Shown piece by piece: positions 8,038 to 16,801 of a DNA stretch of 64,000 nucleotides. The notes beneath the pieces are model-generated. The model searched no databases. It saw nothing but the letters and a program-made list of their open reading frames with translations, and was not told the origin of the DNA. Within the stretch, counting starts at the first letter, position 1. Each line of letters begins with the position of its first letter. The translations under genes were made by a program, and so were the position numbers. This DNA is from JBCDBW01 sp039182965 (GTDB lineage Bacteria > Verrucomicrobiota > Verrucomicrobiia > Verrucomicrobiales > DEV007), in contig JBCDBW010000010.1 of NCBI GenBank assembly GCA_039182965.1, forward strand, positions 1 through 64,000, read 5' to 3'.

Positions 8038-8925
8038 TTGGTGACGACTCCAGCTTCAGAGACGGGCACCTTGAGTGCGGACGAGATTGCGCGGCGAAGC
8101 GGGTCGAATCTTGCGTTTGCGTTGGCATGTTTACCTCTGGAGAAGCGGCACGACATGAGGGTGTTTTATGCATTTTGCCGGGTGGTGGACGATATTGCGG
8201 ACGACGAGGGGCGGGCGCAGGAGGACCGGTTGGAGGCGTTGGAGAAGTGGCGCAGAAGTGTGCGAGACGGACCTGGTGGGCCGGGGCAGTTGGAGAGCGA
8301 GGTGGAAGAACTGATTCGCAAGTATGATCTCTCGCGTGACCTGTTGTTGGAGATTATCGCGGGAGTGGAGATGGATATTGGAGAGGTGCGCTTTGGCAGC
8401 TTTGAAGAGTTAGAGCGATATTGCTACCGGGTGGCTTGTGTTGTGGGCGTGGTCAGTGCAGAGATCTTTGGATATCGCAACGCCAAGACGCTGGAATATG
8501 CCGAGGTCTTGGGGTATGCCTTGCAGTTCACGAACATATTGCGTGACGTGGGGCAGGACATGCGAATGGAGAGGCGCATTTATCTTCCACGTGATGTGAT
8601 GGCGGCGGCGCGATATGAGGAGGAGGATTTGGAGAGCGAAGTGTGGGACGACCGATTTCGACAAGTGGCGGGACGGCTGGCCGAGCGGGCGCGAGGCTAC
8701 TATGCCAAGGCGGCGGCGATGCTGCCTGATGAGGATCGTGGGACGATGGCGGCGGCGGAGGTGATGCGCTCTGTTTATTCAGGTATTCTGAAGAAGATGG
8801 AACAAGACGGATACCGGGTGTTTGAAAAAAGATATCGCCTTAGTCGGGCGCGAATGTCAGGAATTCTATTGGCGGGATACCTGAGGAGTCGACTAAGGAG
8901 GTATTGCCGGCAAGCTTCATTGTGA
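8038..8925 (+). CDS. Squalene/phytoene synthase family protein, HpnD-like
   Basis: A trans-isoprenyl head-to-head condensing enzyme of about 295 residues. Both aspartate-rich motifs that bind the Mg-diphosphate of the prenyl substrates are present: VVDDIADDE in the first third and TNILRDVGQD in the middle. The segment YCYRVACVVGVVSAEIFGY resembles HpnD (presqualene diphosphate synthase) more than crtB. The start is TTG 8038 or the adjacent GTG 8041, with AGAAG about 10 nt upstream. No hpnC or hpnE partner is in the window, so whether it serves hopanoids or carotenoids is open. Neighbours on both sides are membrane proteins of unknown role. Confidence 0.82.
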   Translation: MVTTPASETGTLSADEIARRSGSNLAFALACLPLEKRHDMRVFYAFCRVVDDIADDEGRAQEDRLEALEKWRRSVRDGPGGPGQLESEVEELIRKYDLSRDLLLEIIAGVEMDIGEVRFGSFEELERYCYRVACVVGVVSAEIFGYRNAKTLEYAEVLGYALQFTNILRDVGQDMRMERRIYLPRDVMAAARYEEEDLESEVWDDRFRQVAGRLAERARGYYAKAAAMLPDEDRGTMAAAEVMRSVYSGILKKMEQDGYRVFEKRYRLSRARMSGILLAGYLRSRLRRYCRQASL

Positions 8926-8929
8926 TGAC

Positions 8930-10018
8930 ATGCAAGAATTGCGATTTAGTTGTCCGCGCTGCAACCGGCCGCTTGGATGTGGCCCTGAGCTAGCGGGGAA
9001 ACCGGGGCGATGTCCGACTTGCGGGCAGGCATTCTTCGCGCCTTTGTCCTTTGTAGGAGGGCGTGTGGAGGGAGGGCAGTTTTATGAGCCGCAGCCGGGC
9101 GAGCGGATACCTGACTTTGTGGACGAGGGGGCTTTTGGGGCCATGGAGGTGGACAAGGCGCTTGAGGAGAAGCGGGTTCTTCGAGAGCGGCGCAAGAAGA
9201 TAGGGCGCGCGAGGCAGAAGGGCCGCTGGCGTCGTCGTTTTGAGAAGGTTGCGGTGATCTTGGTAGTGGTTGTGGGTCTCTTGTTGTTGGCGGGCTATGG
9301 CTGGTCGACATGGAACTCGCGGCAATCGCTTCCTGCCGAACTGGTGGAGGTGCGAGACGTGGGGAGTGAAGAAATGGCGAAGACGAATGACGCGCGGGAG
9401 GTGGTGTTTTCGTTTTTGGATTCAGGGACAGTTGAGGAGCGGTTGAAGTGGGTGCGAGATGTCGATCGGGTGGAGCCCTTGATGCGGGAGTATTACGGTC
9501 GCCGTGGAATGGAGGAAGAGCCCTATCGGAGGCTTATGGATCCGGCCTCGGCTGGGGCGGGTTGGACGTTTTTTGATTTGGCAGGTTTGCAATTTGTATT
9601 GGTGGAGATGGAGAATTACACCCTGAAGGTGTTGGTGTTGGAGTTTACGGAAGAGGGGCCGAAAGTGGATTGGGAATCGTGGGTGATTTACGGGGAAATG
9701 GAGTGGACTGATTTCAAGGCAGAGCGACCGACGATACCGGTATTGATGCGTCCGGTAGTGATGGAGTCGGATTATTTTAATTTTGGTTATTCCGACTCGG
9801 AGAAGTGGGCATGCTATCGGCTCACGGATCCCGAGTTGGGTGACGGGATATTTGGATATGTGGCGAGAGGGTCAGGGATTGACAAGGCGCTAGAAGAATT
9901 GATTGCGCAGAAAGGATCGGCCTGGCCGGTATTGACGCTGAGATGGCCTGAGGGAGGGAAGTCCCGTCAGCAGGTTGAGATTGTTGAATTGTTGAGCAAG
10001 CGCTGGGTGATGGACTGA
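8930..10018 (+). CDS. Zinc-ribbon, single-pass membrane protein, unknown
   Basis: 362 residues starting 4 nt after the preceding stop. The N-terminus has two CxxC knuckles, CPRC at 9-12 and CPTC at 28-31, typical of a small zinc ribbon. A basic, arginine-rich helix (about 80-105) and a transmembrane helix (VILVVVVGLLLLAGYGW) follow. The remaining C-terminal 230 residues, probably periplasmic, are rich in E, W and Y and match no family I recognise. Such ribbon-helix-domain proteins are common in Planctomycetes and Verrucomicrobia. It is likely the last gene of the lepA-lepB run and is convergent with the next gene. Confidence 0.7.
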   Translation: MQELRFSCPRCNRPLGCGPELAGKPGRCPTCGQAFFAPLSFVGGRVEGGQFYEPQPGERIPDFVDEGAFGAMEVDKALEEKRVLRERRKKIGRARQKGRWRRRFEKVAVILVVVVGLLLLAGYGWSTWNSRQSLPAELVEVRDVGSEEMAKTNDAREVVFSFLDSGTVEERLKWVRDVDRVEPLMREYYGRRGMEEEPYRRLMDPASAGAGWTFFDLAGLQFVLVEMENYTLKVLVLEFTEEGPKVDWESWVIYGEMEWTDFKAERPTIPVLMRPVVMESDYFNFGYSDSEKWACYRLTDPELGDGIFGYVARGSGIDKALEELIAQKGSAWPVLTLRWPEGGKSRQQVEIVELLSKRWVMD

Positions 10019-10033
10019 CGCGAGGTTAGTCCA
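10011..10033. terminator. Weak shared hairpin between convergent genes
   Basis: TGGACT at 10011-10016 and AGTCCA at 10028-10033 form a 6-bp inverted repeat with an 11-nt loop. It spans the stop codons of the two convergent genes. There is no strong T run, so termination is only suggested. Confidence 0.25.
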
Positions 10034-10922
10034 ATTTGCGTTCGAGCCTTTTGCGCGTGGACTCCCATCCTTCGTTGGGGTGGGCATCCCAGATTTTGAG
10101 GTTTCTGAAGGAGACGGATTCTCCGGCAATGGTGAAGCCGATAGATGCTTTTTCGACTTCGGCGATCAGTTCGTGGGCACCGAAGGAGACGTGGTCTTCG
10201 TCGTCAACCTGGGCGAGGAGAGTGTCGCCGTGAATTTCAATGAGGACGGTGTGCCATTTTTCGGGATCGAAAGTCATCTCATGAGTGGTGAATTTCACGG
10301 CGGTATCGGGTCCTCCGTGATCGTGATCATCCTTTTGAGTGGATAGACCTCTTTCGTTGAAGAGGACGCGGCAGACGTGATCGACATCATCGTTGACGCT
10401 AAGGGTTGTGGCTCGGGCGCCGTTAATTTTGAAGGAGTATTGGATGATTGCGTTCTGGAAGTTGATTTTTCGTTTATAGGTCGCGGCGTGATCATCGGCT
10501 TCCAACTCCATTCCCTGGAGGGCTCCATCGACGACTTCCCATTGTCCGTTCGCTGCCTTCCAGCCTTCCGTTTTTTCGGCGAGAGTGTCTTCGAAAATGA
10601 GATTTCCTGGTTTCGTCATGAGTGGCTGGATCATCAGTCCGGCTTCATCGAGGGAAGCCTGAGCGTCGGAGGCTTTTTGTGAATCAAGCCACTCGATATC
10701 TGTTTGTGAGAGGTTTGCGAGGGCGACATCGTATGATTTGCCGTTGCGCAGGATGAGCGTGACGTTTTCGTCGGATTTAGTTTTGAGTCGAGCTTCAATG
10801 GATTTGCCTTCGCGATTGGTCCATGTGCGATAGATGTCGGTATCGAGGGCGGAAGAAATGGGGAGGATGCCGATGGCAAAACCGAGAGTGAGGCTGACAA
10901 TGCGAAAAGCCGGTGTGTTCAT
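10026..10922 (-). CDS. Secreted SHD1-like plus DUF1080-like (jelly-roll) protein
   Basis: 298 residues with a signal peptide (MNTPAFRIVSLTLGFAIGIL, then a site after SSA). Residues about 30-78 (RTWTNREGKSIEARLKTK through SQTDIEWLD) match the SHD1-type module seen in many planctomycete and verrucomicrobial secreted proteins. The rest (LIFEDTLAEKTEGWKA, GQWEVVDGALQGM, FRNLKIWDA) has the pattern of the DUF1080 / laminin-G-like fold often called 3-keto-disaccharide hydrolase. A carbohydrate-binding or hydrolysing role outside the cell is plausible; catalytic residues cannot be named. It is divergent from mtnA across 89 nt. Confidence 0.72.
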   Translation of the reverse strand: MNTPAFRIVSLTLGFAIGILPISSALDTDIYRTWTNREGKSIEARLKTKSDENVTLILRNGKSYDVALANLSQTDIEWLDSQKASDAQASLDEAGLMIQPLMTKPGNLIFEDTLAEKTEGWKAANGQWEVVDGALQGMELEADDHAATYKRKINFQNAIIQYSFKINGARATTLSVNDDVDHVCRVLFNERGLSTQKDDHDHGGPDTAVKFTTHEMTFDPEKWHTVLIEIHGDTLLAQVDDEDHVSFGAHELIAEVEKASIGFTIAGESVSFRNLKIWDAHPNEGWESTRKRLERKLD

Positions 10923-11011
10923 GTTGGAGGAATCCTAGAGGCCCGATGAGGTGAGGTCAACTGGCTGAATAATGTAGAGACAGTTGGGGGAATGAACGAT
11001 AGCATTTCAGA

Positions 11012-12106
11012 ATGCGAGTTGGCGATAGGCATTATCGAACGATTTGGGATGAGGATGGGTCTGTGAAGATCATCGACCAGCGCCGATTGCCGTGGGCGTT
11101 TGAGATAGAGGACTTGCGAACCGTGTCTGAAGTTTGTGCGGCCATTCGTGACATGCACGTACGGGGGGCGGGGTGCATTGGTGCGACGGCGGGGTATGGG
11201 ATGGTGGTGGCGGCGGTGAACGGGGATGACTTGAACGAGGCGGCGTCCCTCTTAAGAGCGACCCGGCCGACTGCGATGAATTTGGCATGGGCGGTGGAAA
11301 GGCAGCTTTCTGCGGTAGCGGAGGGGGGTGAGGAAAGCGCGGTAGAGTCAACCTTGGCGACGGCGCGCGCGATTGCGGACGAGGATGCGGAATGGTGCCG
11401 GCGCATCGGCGAGCATGGGTTTCGTTTGGTGGAAGAAGTTTTTGCGAGGAAAGGACGAGTGGGAGTGGTAAACATTCTTACGCATTGCAATGCGGGGTGG
11501 CTGGCCTTTGTGGACTATGGTTCGGCGACGGCACCTATTTATGCGGCGCACGATGCGGGGATCCCTGTGCATGTGTGGGTGGACGAGACGCGTCCGCGGA
11601 ATCAAGGGGCGCGTCTGACGGCATGGGAACTGGGTCAACATGGCGTGCCGCACACGGTCGTGGCGGACAATGTGGGTGGGCATCTCATGCAGCATGGGAT
11701 GGTGGATCTGGTGATCACGGGAACGGATCGAACGACTTGGACGGGGGATGTAGCGAATAAGATCGGCACTTATTTAAAGGCTTTAGCGGCGCGGGACTGC
11801 GAGGTGCCGTTTTATGTGGCGTTGCCGTCTTCGACTTTTGACTGGGAGGCGCGGGACGGCGTGCGGGAAATTCCGATTGAGGAGCGTCCGGGAGAGGAAG
11901 TAAGGCTCATGGAGGGAGTCGTGAATGGGGGGAAAGAACCGGTTGCGGTGGATGTGGTGTCGCCGGGCAGTGCGGTGGTGAACTATGCTTTTGACGTTAC
12001 CCCGGCAAGACTTGTGACGGGATTGATCACCGAACGCGGGGTTTGTGAGGCGAGTGAGGGGGGTGTTTTTGGGTTGTATCCGGAGCGAAGGGAATCAGGG
12101 GCATGA
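11012..12106 (+). CDS. mtnA: S-methyl-5-thioribose-1-phosphate isomerase family (MtnA-like)
   Basis: 364 residues of the eIF2B-related MtnA family. Signatures are RGAGCIGATAGYG, the catalytic-cysteine segment THCNAGWLA, and GTDRTTWTGDVANKIGTY, which holds the catalytic aspartate (family consensus GADR...NGDVANKIGT). It isomerises 5-methylthioribose 1-phosphate to the ribulose form in methionine salvage; close relatives act on 5-deoxyribose 1-phosphate. Its stop overlaps the start of an APH-fold kinase by 4 nt (ATGA), so the two are translationally coupled. The partner could supply the phosphorylated substrate. No mtnB, mtnC or mtnD is in the window. Confidence 0.88.
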   Translation: MRVGDRHYRTIWDEDGSVKIIDQRRLPWAFEIEDLRTVSEVCAAIRDMHVRGAGCIGATAGYGMVVAAVNGDDLNEAASLLRATRPTAMNLAWAVERQLSAVAEGGEESAVESTLATARAIADEDAEWCRRIGEHGFRLVEEVFARKGRVGVVNILTHCNAGWLAFVDYGSATAPIYAAHDAGIPVHVWVDETRPRNQGARLTAWELGQHGVPHTVVADNVGGHLMQHGMVDLVITGTDRTTWTGDVANKIGTYLKALAARDCEVPFYVALPSSTFDWEARDGVREIPIEERPGEEVRLMEGVVNGGKEPVAVDVVSPGSAVVNYAFDVTPARLVTGLITERGVCEASEGGVFGLYPERRESGA

Positions 12107-13053
12107 CGGGCGAGTTAAGCCGGGAGCAATTGCGCGAGGCGATGCGCGCGATATTGAACTTGTCGGGTGGGTTCGGCATTGAGCGCTCGGCGACGGGAAA
12201 GTTTAACGAGACCTACTTCGTGGAGGGTGGTGGGTTGGAGCGCCCGGTGGTTGTGCGGGTGGCGCCCCCGGAAGACCGGGCGACGATGCTGTTTTATGAG
12301 CACCGGATGATGCGTCAGGAACCCAGGTTGCATGCGCTTTTGCGAGAGGGGACATCGATGCCGGTCCCGGAAGTATTGTATTTTGAGGAGGAGAACGAGC
12401 TTTTGGGGCGAGATGTCATCGTTATGGAGCGGTTGCTTGGCAGTCCCAACGGGGGCGGGACGTCGGCGGTGCAGCGGGAGTTAGGGAAGCGACTGCGGGA
12501 GGTGCATGATCGCGTGCGTGCGGAGGGGGGTGGCTATGGTTATTTAGGGGAACATGCCCCGATGGAGGCGCAAAGCACTTGGGGCGAGGCATTTTGCGTA
12601 ATGTGGGAATTATTGCTCCAGGACATTGGGAGGTGCGAGGGGGCGAGTGAGGAGGAATTGGAACACTGGCATGATTTAGCGTTTCGGCATCGCAGCTGTT
12701 TTGATCATTTTGAGGAACCGGCCAGTTTGCTTCATATGGACATTTGGGCGGAGAACATTCTTGTGGATGAAGGGGGGCAATTGAGCGGCTTGGTTGACTG
12801 GGATCGGGCGCTGTGGGGGGATGTGGAAATTGAATTTGCTGTACTGGACTACTGCGGAGTATCGACCCCAGCGTTCTGGGAGGGATACGGGCTGGAGCGC
12901 CGTTTAGACCGAGAAGCTCAAATTCGGAGGGTATTTTATTTGTTGTATGAAGTCTTGAAATACATCGTGATACGGATTGCGCGACAGGACAACCGGCCGG
13001 GGGCGGACCGATATAGGGCGATGGCCGGCGAATTGATTACGAGTTTGGAGTGA
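12103..13053 (+). CDS. Aminoglycoside-phosphotransferase-fold kinase, possible methylthioribose/deoxyribose kinase
   Basis: 316 residues of the APH/choline-kinase fold. The catalytic loop is LLHMDIWAENIL (H-x-D-x4-N) and the metal-binding segment is GLVDWDRA. The N-lobe has VVVRVAPPE, with a probable R in place of the usual lysine environment, and VIVMERL at the hinge. Substrates in this family are very diverse (antibiotics, choline, homoserine, methylthioribose). The 4-nt overlap with mtnA suggests that it makes the 1-phosphate used by MtnA. It is not a typical MtnK by sequence, so this is inference from context. Confidence 0.75.
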   Translation: MTGELSREQLREAMRAILNLSGGFGIERSATGKFNETYFVEGGGLERPVVVRVAPPEDRATMLFYEHRMMRQEPRLHALLREGTSMPVPEVLYFEEENELLGRDVIVMERLLGSPNGGGTSAVQRELGKRLREVHDRVRAEGGGYGYLGEHAPMEAQSTWGEAFCVMWELLLQDIGRCEGASEEELEHWHDLAFRHRSCFDHFEEPASLLHMDIWAENILVDEGGQLSGLVDWDRALWGDVEIEFAVLDYCGVSTPAFWEGYGLERRLDREAQIRRVFYLLYEVLKYIVIRIARQDNRPGADRYRAMAGELITSLE

Positions 13054-13087
13054 AAAGAAAGTGAACGAGGGGAGGAGGCGAGAGGCG

Positions 13088-13621
13088 ATGAAAGGGAGTC
13101 TTGCTTTTGGGATGCTTTGTTTGATTGGGTTGGGAAGCGGTTCCGCCGAGGAAGCGGCACCGGTCCTGCGGATAGCGGTGGTTGATATGTCGGCTTTATT
13201 TGAGGCGCATCCTGACGCGAGGGCAGCGGAGGCGCGGGTGACCCAAGCGCGTGATGCGGCGCGAAAAATCTTTCGGGACAAGAGTAACGAATTGAAGAAG
13301 GTTTTGCAGCAGCATCAGGAGATGGTGGCGTCGGGGCAAGTGGAGGGGGGGCGCGAGGCGTTGGAGGAGGCTAGAGTGATAGAGCGCGAGTTAGCAGCCA
13401 TGAAGACCACCAAAGAGCGAGATTTGGAGAAGGCGTTTTTGGAGGAGAAACGGGCGATTTTGGCTTCCATTGAGAGGGCGGTGCGGACTTTTAACGAGGG
13501 AGCAGGATACGCGCTAATTCTGGATCGTTCGGCTGCGGCGGCGAACGGGATACCGATGGTCGTGGATGCGAAGGGGGTGGATGATATTACTGAGGCGGTG
13601 AGGCGTGTAGTAGCACCATGA
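13088..13621 (+). CDS. OmpH/Skp-family periplasmic chaperone
   Basis: 177 residues from ATG 13088, which follows a GGAGGAGG ribosome site; an in-frame GTG at 13061 is possible but would sit before the signal peptide. The signal peptide is MKGSLAFGMLCLIGLG with cleavage near GSA. The beta strand LRIAVVDMSALFEAHPDA and the C-terminal YALILDRSA flank a long charged helical hairpin (about 50-125), the Skp tentacle plan. Such proteins hold unfolded outer-membrane proteins in the periplasm. Its stop overlaps the next start by 4 nt (ATGA). It is not beside bamA or lpxD here. Confidence 0.82.
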   Translation: MKGSLAFGMLCLIGLGSGSAEEAAPVLRIAVVDMSALFEAHPDARAAEARVTQARDAARKIFRDKSNELKKVLQQHQEMVASGQVEGGREALEEARVIERELAAMKTTKERDLEKAFLEEKRAILASIERAVRTFNEGAGYALILDRSAAAANGIPMVVDAKGVDDITEAVRRVVAP

Positions 13622-14745
13622 GTCGTGTCATCCTTCCGGTGGATCGGTTAGAGGAGCTTTGGCGCCCGGGCAAGGTGCGAGTTGGGGCGTTGCTTCACGG
13701 TGCTTCGGTGAATGCCCGGCTCGAGTCGACGCTGACGATTCTGGAGCGACTGCAAGCGGTGGGCATGATGGAATTGAGAGCCTTATTTGGGCCCCAGCAC
13801 GGCTTTTTGGCGACGACGCAAGACAATATGGTGGAGTGGAAGGGATACCAGCATCCGCGGCTGGGCATACCGGTATACAGTCTTTACGGTCAGGATCGGG
13901 AACCGACATTGGAAATGCTGGAGGCAATCGATGTCCTATTGGTCGATTTGGTCGATGTTGGTGCTCGTTACTACACTTTTATTTGGACCTTATTTCTTTG
14001 CATGAAGGCGTGTGAGCGTGCGGGGGTAAGAGTCGTGGTTTGTGATCGCCCGAACCCGCTTGGGGGCCTTGCGGTGGAGGGTGTGTCGCAACGAGAGGAG
14101 TATTTTTCGTTTGTGGGTTTATGGCCTCTCGCAAATCGCCATGGGAAGACGATCGGCGAGGTGGCTCAGATGTTTCAGCGGGAGGTATTTCCGCGTTGTG
14201 ATTTGGAAGTCTTACCGATGCGTGGTTGGGAGCGATCGATGTGGTATGACGAGACGGGCTTGCCTTGGGTGATGCCGTCGCCCAACATGCCAACTTTGGA
14301 TGCGGCAACGGTCTATCCAGGAATGTGTTTGCTGGAAGGAACAAATGTGAGTGAGGGGCGCGGGACGACCCGTCCGTTTGAGATGATCGGCGCGCCCTGG
14401 GTAGACGGGGAGGATTTGGCGGAGGCTTTGAATGACCGGGCTTTGCAAGGAGTGAGGTTCCGTCCGTGTTCGTTTGAGCCGACGTTTCAGAAGCATGCGA
14501 GGCGGGTCTGTCATGGAGTGCAGGTTCATGTGTGCGATCGGGCACGGTTTGAGTCGGTCTTGACGGGGACGGTTGTGATCCAGGTATTGTGGCGTGAGTA
14601 TGACGAGTTCCGGTGGAAAGTGCCGCCCTATGAATATGAGACGGAGAAACTACCAATTGAGATTCTCGTTGGGCGTTCTGTGGAAGAATTTTTTGGGCAT
14701 CGTGGCGATGTTCGTTGTTCTTTTGACGATCTTGCCGAGAATTGA
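13618..14745 (+). CDS. NamZ-like exo-beta-N-acetylmuramidase (DUF1343, GH171 family)
   Basis: 375 residues of the DUF1343 family. Conserved segments include FGPQHGFLATTQD, PVYSLYG, DVLLVDLVDVGARYYTF, CDRPNPLGG, SPNMPTLDAATVYPG and EGTNVSEGRGTTRPFE. Characterised members release terminal MurNAc from peptidoglycan chains. No signal peptide is visible, which suggests a cytoplasmic enzyme acting on recycled muropeptides, whereas some homologues are secreted. It is coupled to the OmpH-like gene by ATGA and overlaps the following envelope gene. An Mpl-like ligase at the left edge would fit the same recycling theme. Confidence 0.87.
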   Translation: MSRVILPVDRLEELWRPGKVRVGALLHGASVNARLESTLTILERLQAVGMMELRALFGPQHGFLATTQDNMVEWKGYQHPRLGIPVYSLYGQDREPTLEMLEAIDVLLVDLVDVGARYYTFIWTLFLCMKACERAGVRVVVCDRPNPLGGLAVEGVSQREEYFSFVGLWPLANRHGKTIGEVAQMFQREVFPRCDLEVLPMRGWERSMWYDETGLPWVMPSPNMPTLDAATVYPGMCLLEGTNVSEGRGTTRPFEMIGAPWVDGEDLAEALNDRALQGVRFRPCSFEPTFQKHARRVCHGVQVHVCDRARFESVLTGTVVIQVLWREYDEFRWKVPPYEYETEKLPIEILVGRSVEEFFGHRGDVRCSFDDLAEN

Positions 14746-15433
14746 AGCCGGGAGTGTTTTCCTGCGTTCAGCAGAAACGCGGGCGGGATTTTTTGCTGAT
14801 ACAGATGAATTTTGCAGGGTGGCCCCCACAGAATCCGTACCCCGGACCGCGCTGACCTTTGCGGAGGCGGCGCAGGCGGAGGTGGAACAGTTGCGGCTAG
14901 AGGGGAAGACCCCTCTGCTGGTGCATTTTTTCTGCACCATTTATTATACGCCGCGAGAGCTAGGATTTACCGAGGAAGCCGGGTACGACATGAGGCAGGA
15001 AACGCGGGGGCCTTTTGGTGGACGTTACTATGCTCGAAGTTTTTTGAAGGCGACCACGATGGAGGGGTTTTCCCGATTGAGCGCACCGGTGGGAGAGCTC
15101 GGTTACCTCAAATATGACGGCACTTGGGGGTATGGGAAGTATCCGTTGGGCAATCGGAATAATGCGCTGGAAGACCGGAAATCCGCGGCGGTGCACAGGG
15201 GAAACAGTCTCTTCGGTAAGGGGACCCGATTTTTGATCTGGCATCCGGAGATCTATCGTCTTTTCGGGAGTATGCATTTCGAGGCGGCGGACACAGGCGG
15301 TGGTCTATATGAAAGTCAGATCGATTTGTATTGGGGAGAAGACGACCCGGCGGGCCCCTATCCGGGGACTGCAATGGCCGCGAGCTGTCCGGTGGGTGTT
15401 TGGTGGATCGTGCCCGTAATCTTGGCACGATAG
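14636..15433 (+). CDS. Exported 3D-domain (double-psi beta-barrel) protein
   Basis: An N-terminal hydrophobic segment (NFLGIVAMFVVLLTILPRIEA) looks like a signal peptide or anchor. The C-terminal part has HFEAADTGGGLYESQIDLYWGEDD, the aspartate pattern of the 3D domain found at the end of MltA lytic transglycosylases and in Bacillus YabE/YocH; GTWGYGKYPLG precedes it. A role in cell-wall turnover or binding is likely. The start is unclear: ATG 14636 gives a basic n-region but overlaps the NamZ-like gene by 110 nt, ATG 14708 overlaps by only 38 nt, and neither has a clear ribosome site. Confidence 0.65.
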   Translation: MRRRNYQLRFSLGVLWKNFLGIVAMFVVLLTILPRIEAGSVFLRSAETRAGFFADTDEFCRVAPTESVPRTALTFAEAAQAEVEQLRLEGKTPLLVHFFCTIYYTPRELGFTEEAGYDMRQETRGPFGGRYYARSFLKATTMEGFSRLSAPVGELGYLKYDGTWGYGKYPLGNRNNALEDRKSAAVHRGNSLFGKGTRFLIWHPEIYRLFGSMHFEAADTGGGLYESQIDLYWGEDDPAGPYPGTAMAASCPVGVWWIVPVILAR

Positions 15434-15469
15434 GAGCATGAAGAAGAAGGAGGGGATAGTGAGAGCACT

Positions 15470-16792
15470 GTGAGCGAGTCTGACGCAGCGGGCGGAGATC
15501 GGGTGAGTTTGGTCCCGGCGGTAGCGATTGTGGTGGGCAACATGATTGGAATCGGAGTCTTTACGGGCTTAGGATTTCAGGCGGCTGCCTTCCAGTCGCC
15601 ATTTGCCTTGTTAATGGTATGGGTCTTGGGGGGTGTGGTAGCCTTTTGTGGGGCGCTTTGCTACGCGGAGCTGGCGGCAGCGATTCCGCGTTCGGGAGGG
15701 GAGTATCATTTCTTGTCACGTGTCTATCATCCGTTCTTTGGATTTTTATCGGGCTGGGTATCGGTCACGGTGGGATTTGCGGCTCCCGTAGCGGCAGCGG
15801 CGATGGCCTTTGGCGGCTATCTTTCCGAGTTGTATGGCGTGCCGAGAAAAGTTGCGTCATGCTTGCTAGTGGCGGTGGTGACGGGGGTGCATCTCTGCTC
15901 TGTAAGAGTGGGAGGGCGATTTCAAAGCGTCTTCACAATTGCCAAGGTGGGACTGATCCTCGGGATCGTCTTTTGGGCTTTTGCGGTAGCGAGTGGCGTT
16001 GGGGTATCTTTTGTGCCCCGAGCAGGGGACTGGGAAACGATGTTTAGCGGACCGTTCGCCATCGCCATGTTTTATGTGATGTATGCGTATTCGGGTTGGA
16101 ACGCCTCTACGTATATAATGGATGATGTCGTCGAACCGCGTCGCACCGTCCCGCGTTCACTGTTGCTGGGTACGGGATTGGTAATGGTTATTTACGTGCT
16201 CTTGAACGCGGCTTTTCTCTATACGACACCGATGGACGCGCTGGCGGGATCGAGGGAGAAAGTGGCTTTGGTGGCGTGTCGCGAAATATTTGGGATCAAG
16301 GGTGGAGAAGCGGTGACCCTTTTGATTGGCTTTGGCTTAATTTCCACGGTGAGTGCGATGACTTGGGCGGGACCACGGGTGGCGATGACGATGGGAGAAG
16401 ATCGGCGCTTGTTATCGTGGTTGAGTTGGAAGTCACGACATGGCGTTCCTCGCGTGGCGTTGTTGTGGCAGGCCTTGGTTGTGTTGGCTTTGGTGGCGAC
16501 CTCAAGTTTTGAAGCCGTTGTTATTTACATCGAGGTTATTCTTGTGGCGGCATCTTTTTTGACGGTCGGCGGGATTTTCTATCTGCGGTGGCGGGAACCT
16601 GAACTGGAACGTCCCTACCGGGCATGGGGTTATCCCTTTACCCCTCTTCTATTCATGGGGATGAGCATTTGGATGCTTGTTTACGGCGTCATGGAACGTC
16701 CAGCGGAGACATTTTGGGGAGCGGTGACGCTTGCAACAGGTGCGAGTGGCTACGGGGTCTCGCGATATCTTGAGAGGCGACGGCACGACTGA
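15470..16792 (+). CDS. APC-superfamily amino acid permease
   Basis: 440 residues and about 12 transmembrane helices. The first helix carries the substrate-binding GNMIGIGVFTG, followed by CYAELAAAIPRSGGEYHFL, both hallmarks of APC transporters; MYAYSGWNASTYIMDDV resembles helix 6 of the family. It starts at GTG 15470; an AGGAGGGG site lies about 16 nt upstream. It probably imports or exchanges an amino acid; the substrate is not predictable. It is last in the co-oriented run from mtnA and convergent with msrB. Confidence 0.88.
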   Translation: MSESDAAGGDRVSLVPAVAIVVGNMIGIGVFTGLGFQAAAFQSPFALLMVWVLGGVVAFCGALCYAELAAAIPRSGGEYHFLSRVYHPFFGFLSGWVSVTVGFAAPVAAAAMAFGGYLSELYGVPRKVASCLLVAVVTGVHLCSVRVGGRFQSVFTIAKVGLILGIVFWAFAVASGVGVSFVPRAGDWETMFSGPFAIAMFYVMYAYSGWNASTYIMDDVVEPRRTVPRSLLLGTGLVMVIYVLLNAAFLYTTPMDALAGSREKVALVACREIFGIKGGEAVTLLIGFGLISTVSAMTWAGPRVAMTMGEDRRLLSWLSWKSRHGVPRVALLWQALVVLALVATSSFEAVVIYIEVILVAASFLTVGGIFYLRWREPELERPYRAWGYPFTPLLFMGMSIWMLVYGVMERPAETFWGAVTLATGASGYGVSRYLERRRHD

Positions 16793-16801
16793 GCCGCGAC
16801 G

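Noticed and set aside
14594..14635. Upstream ATG for the 3D-domain gene
   Set aside because: It would overlap the NamZ-like gene by about 150 nt and add residues dictated by that gene's other frame.
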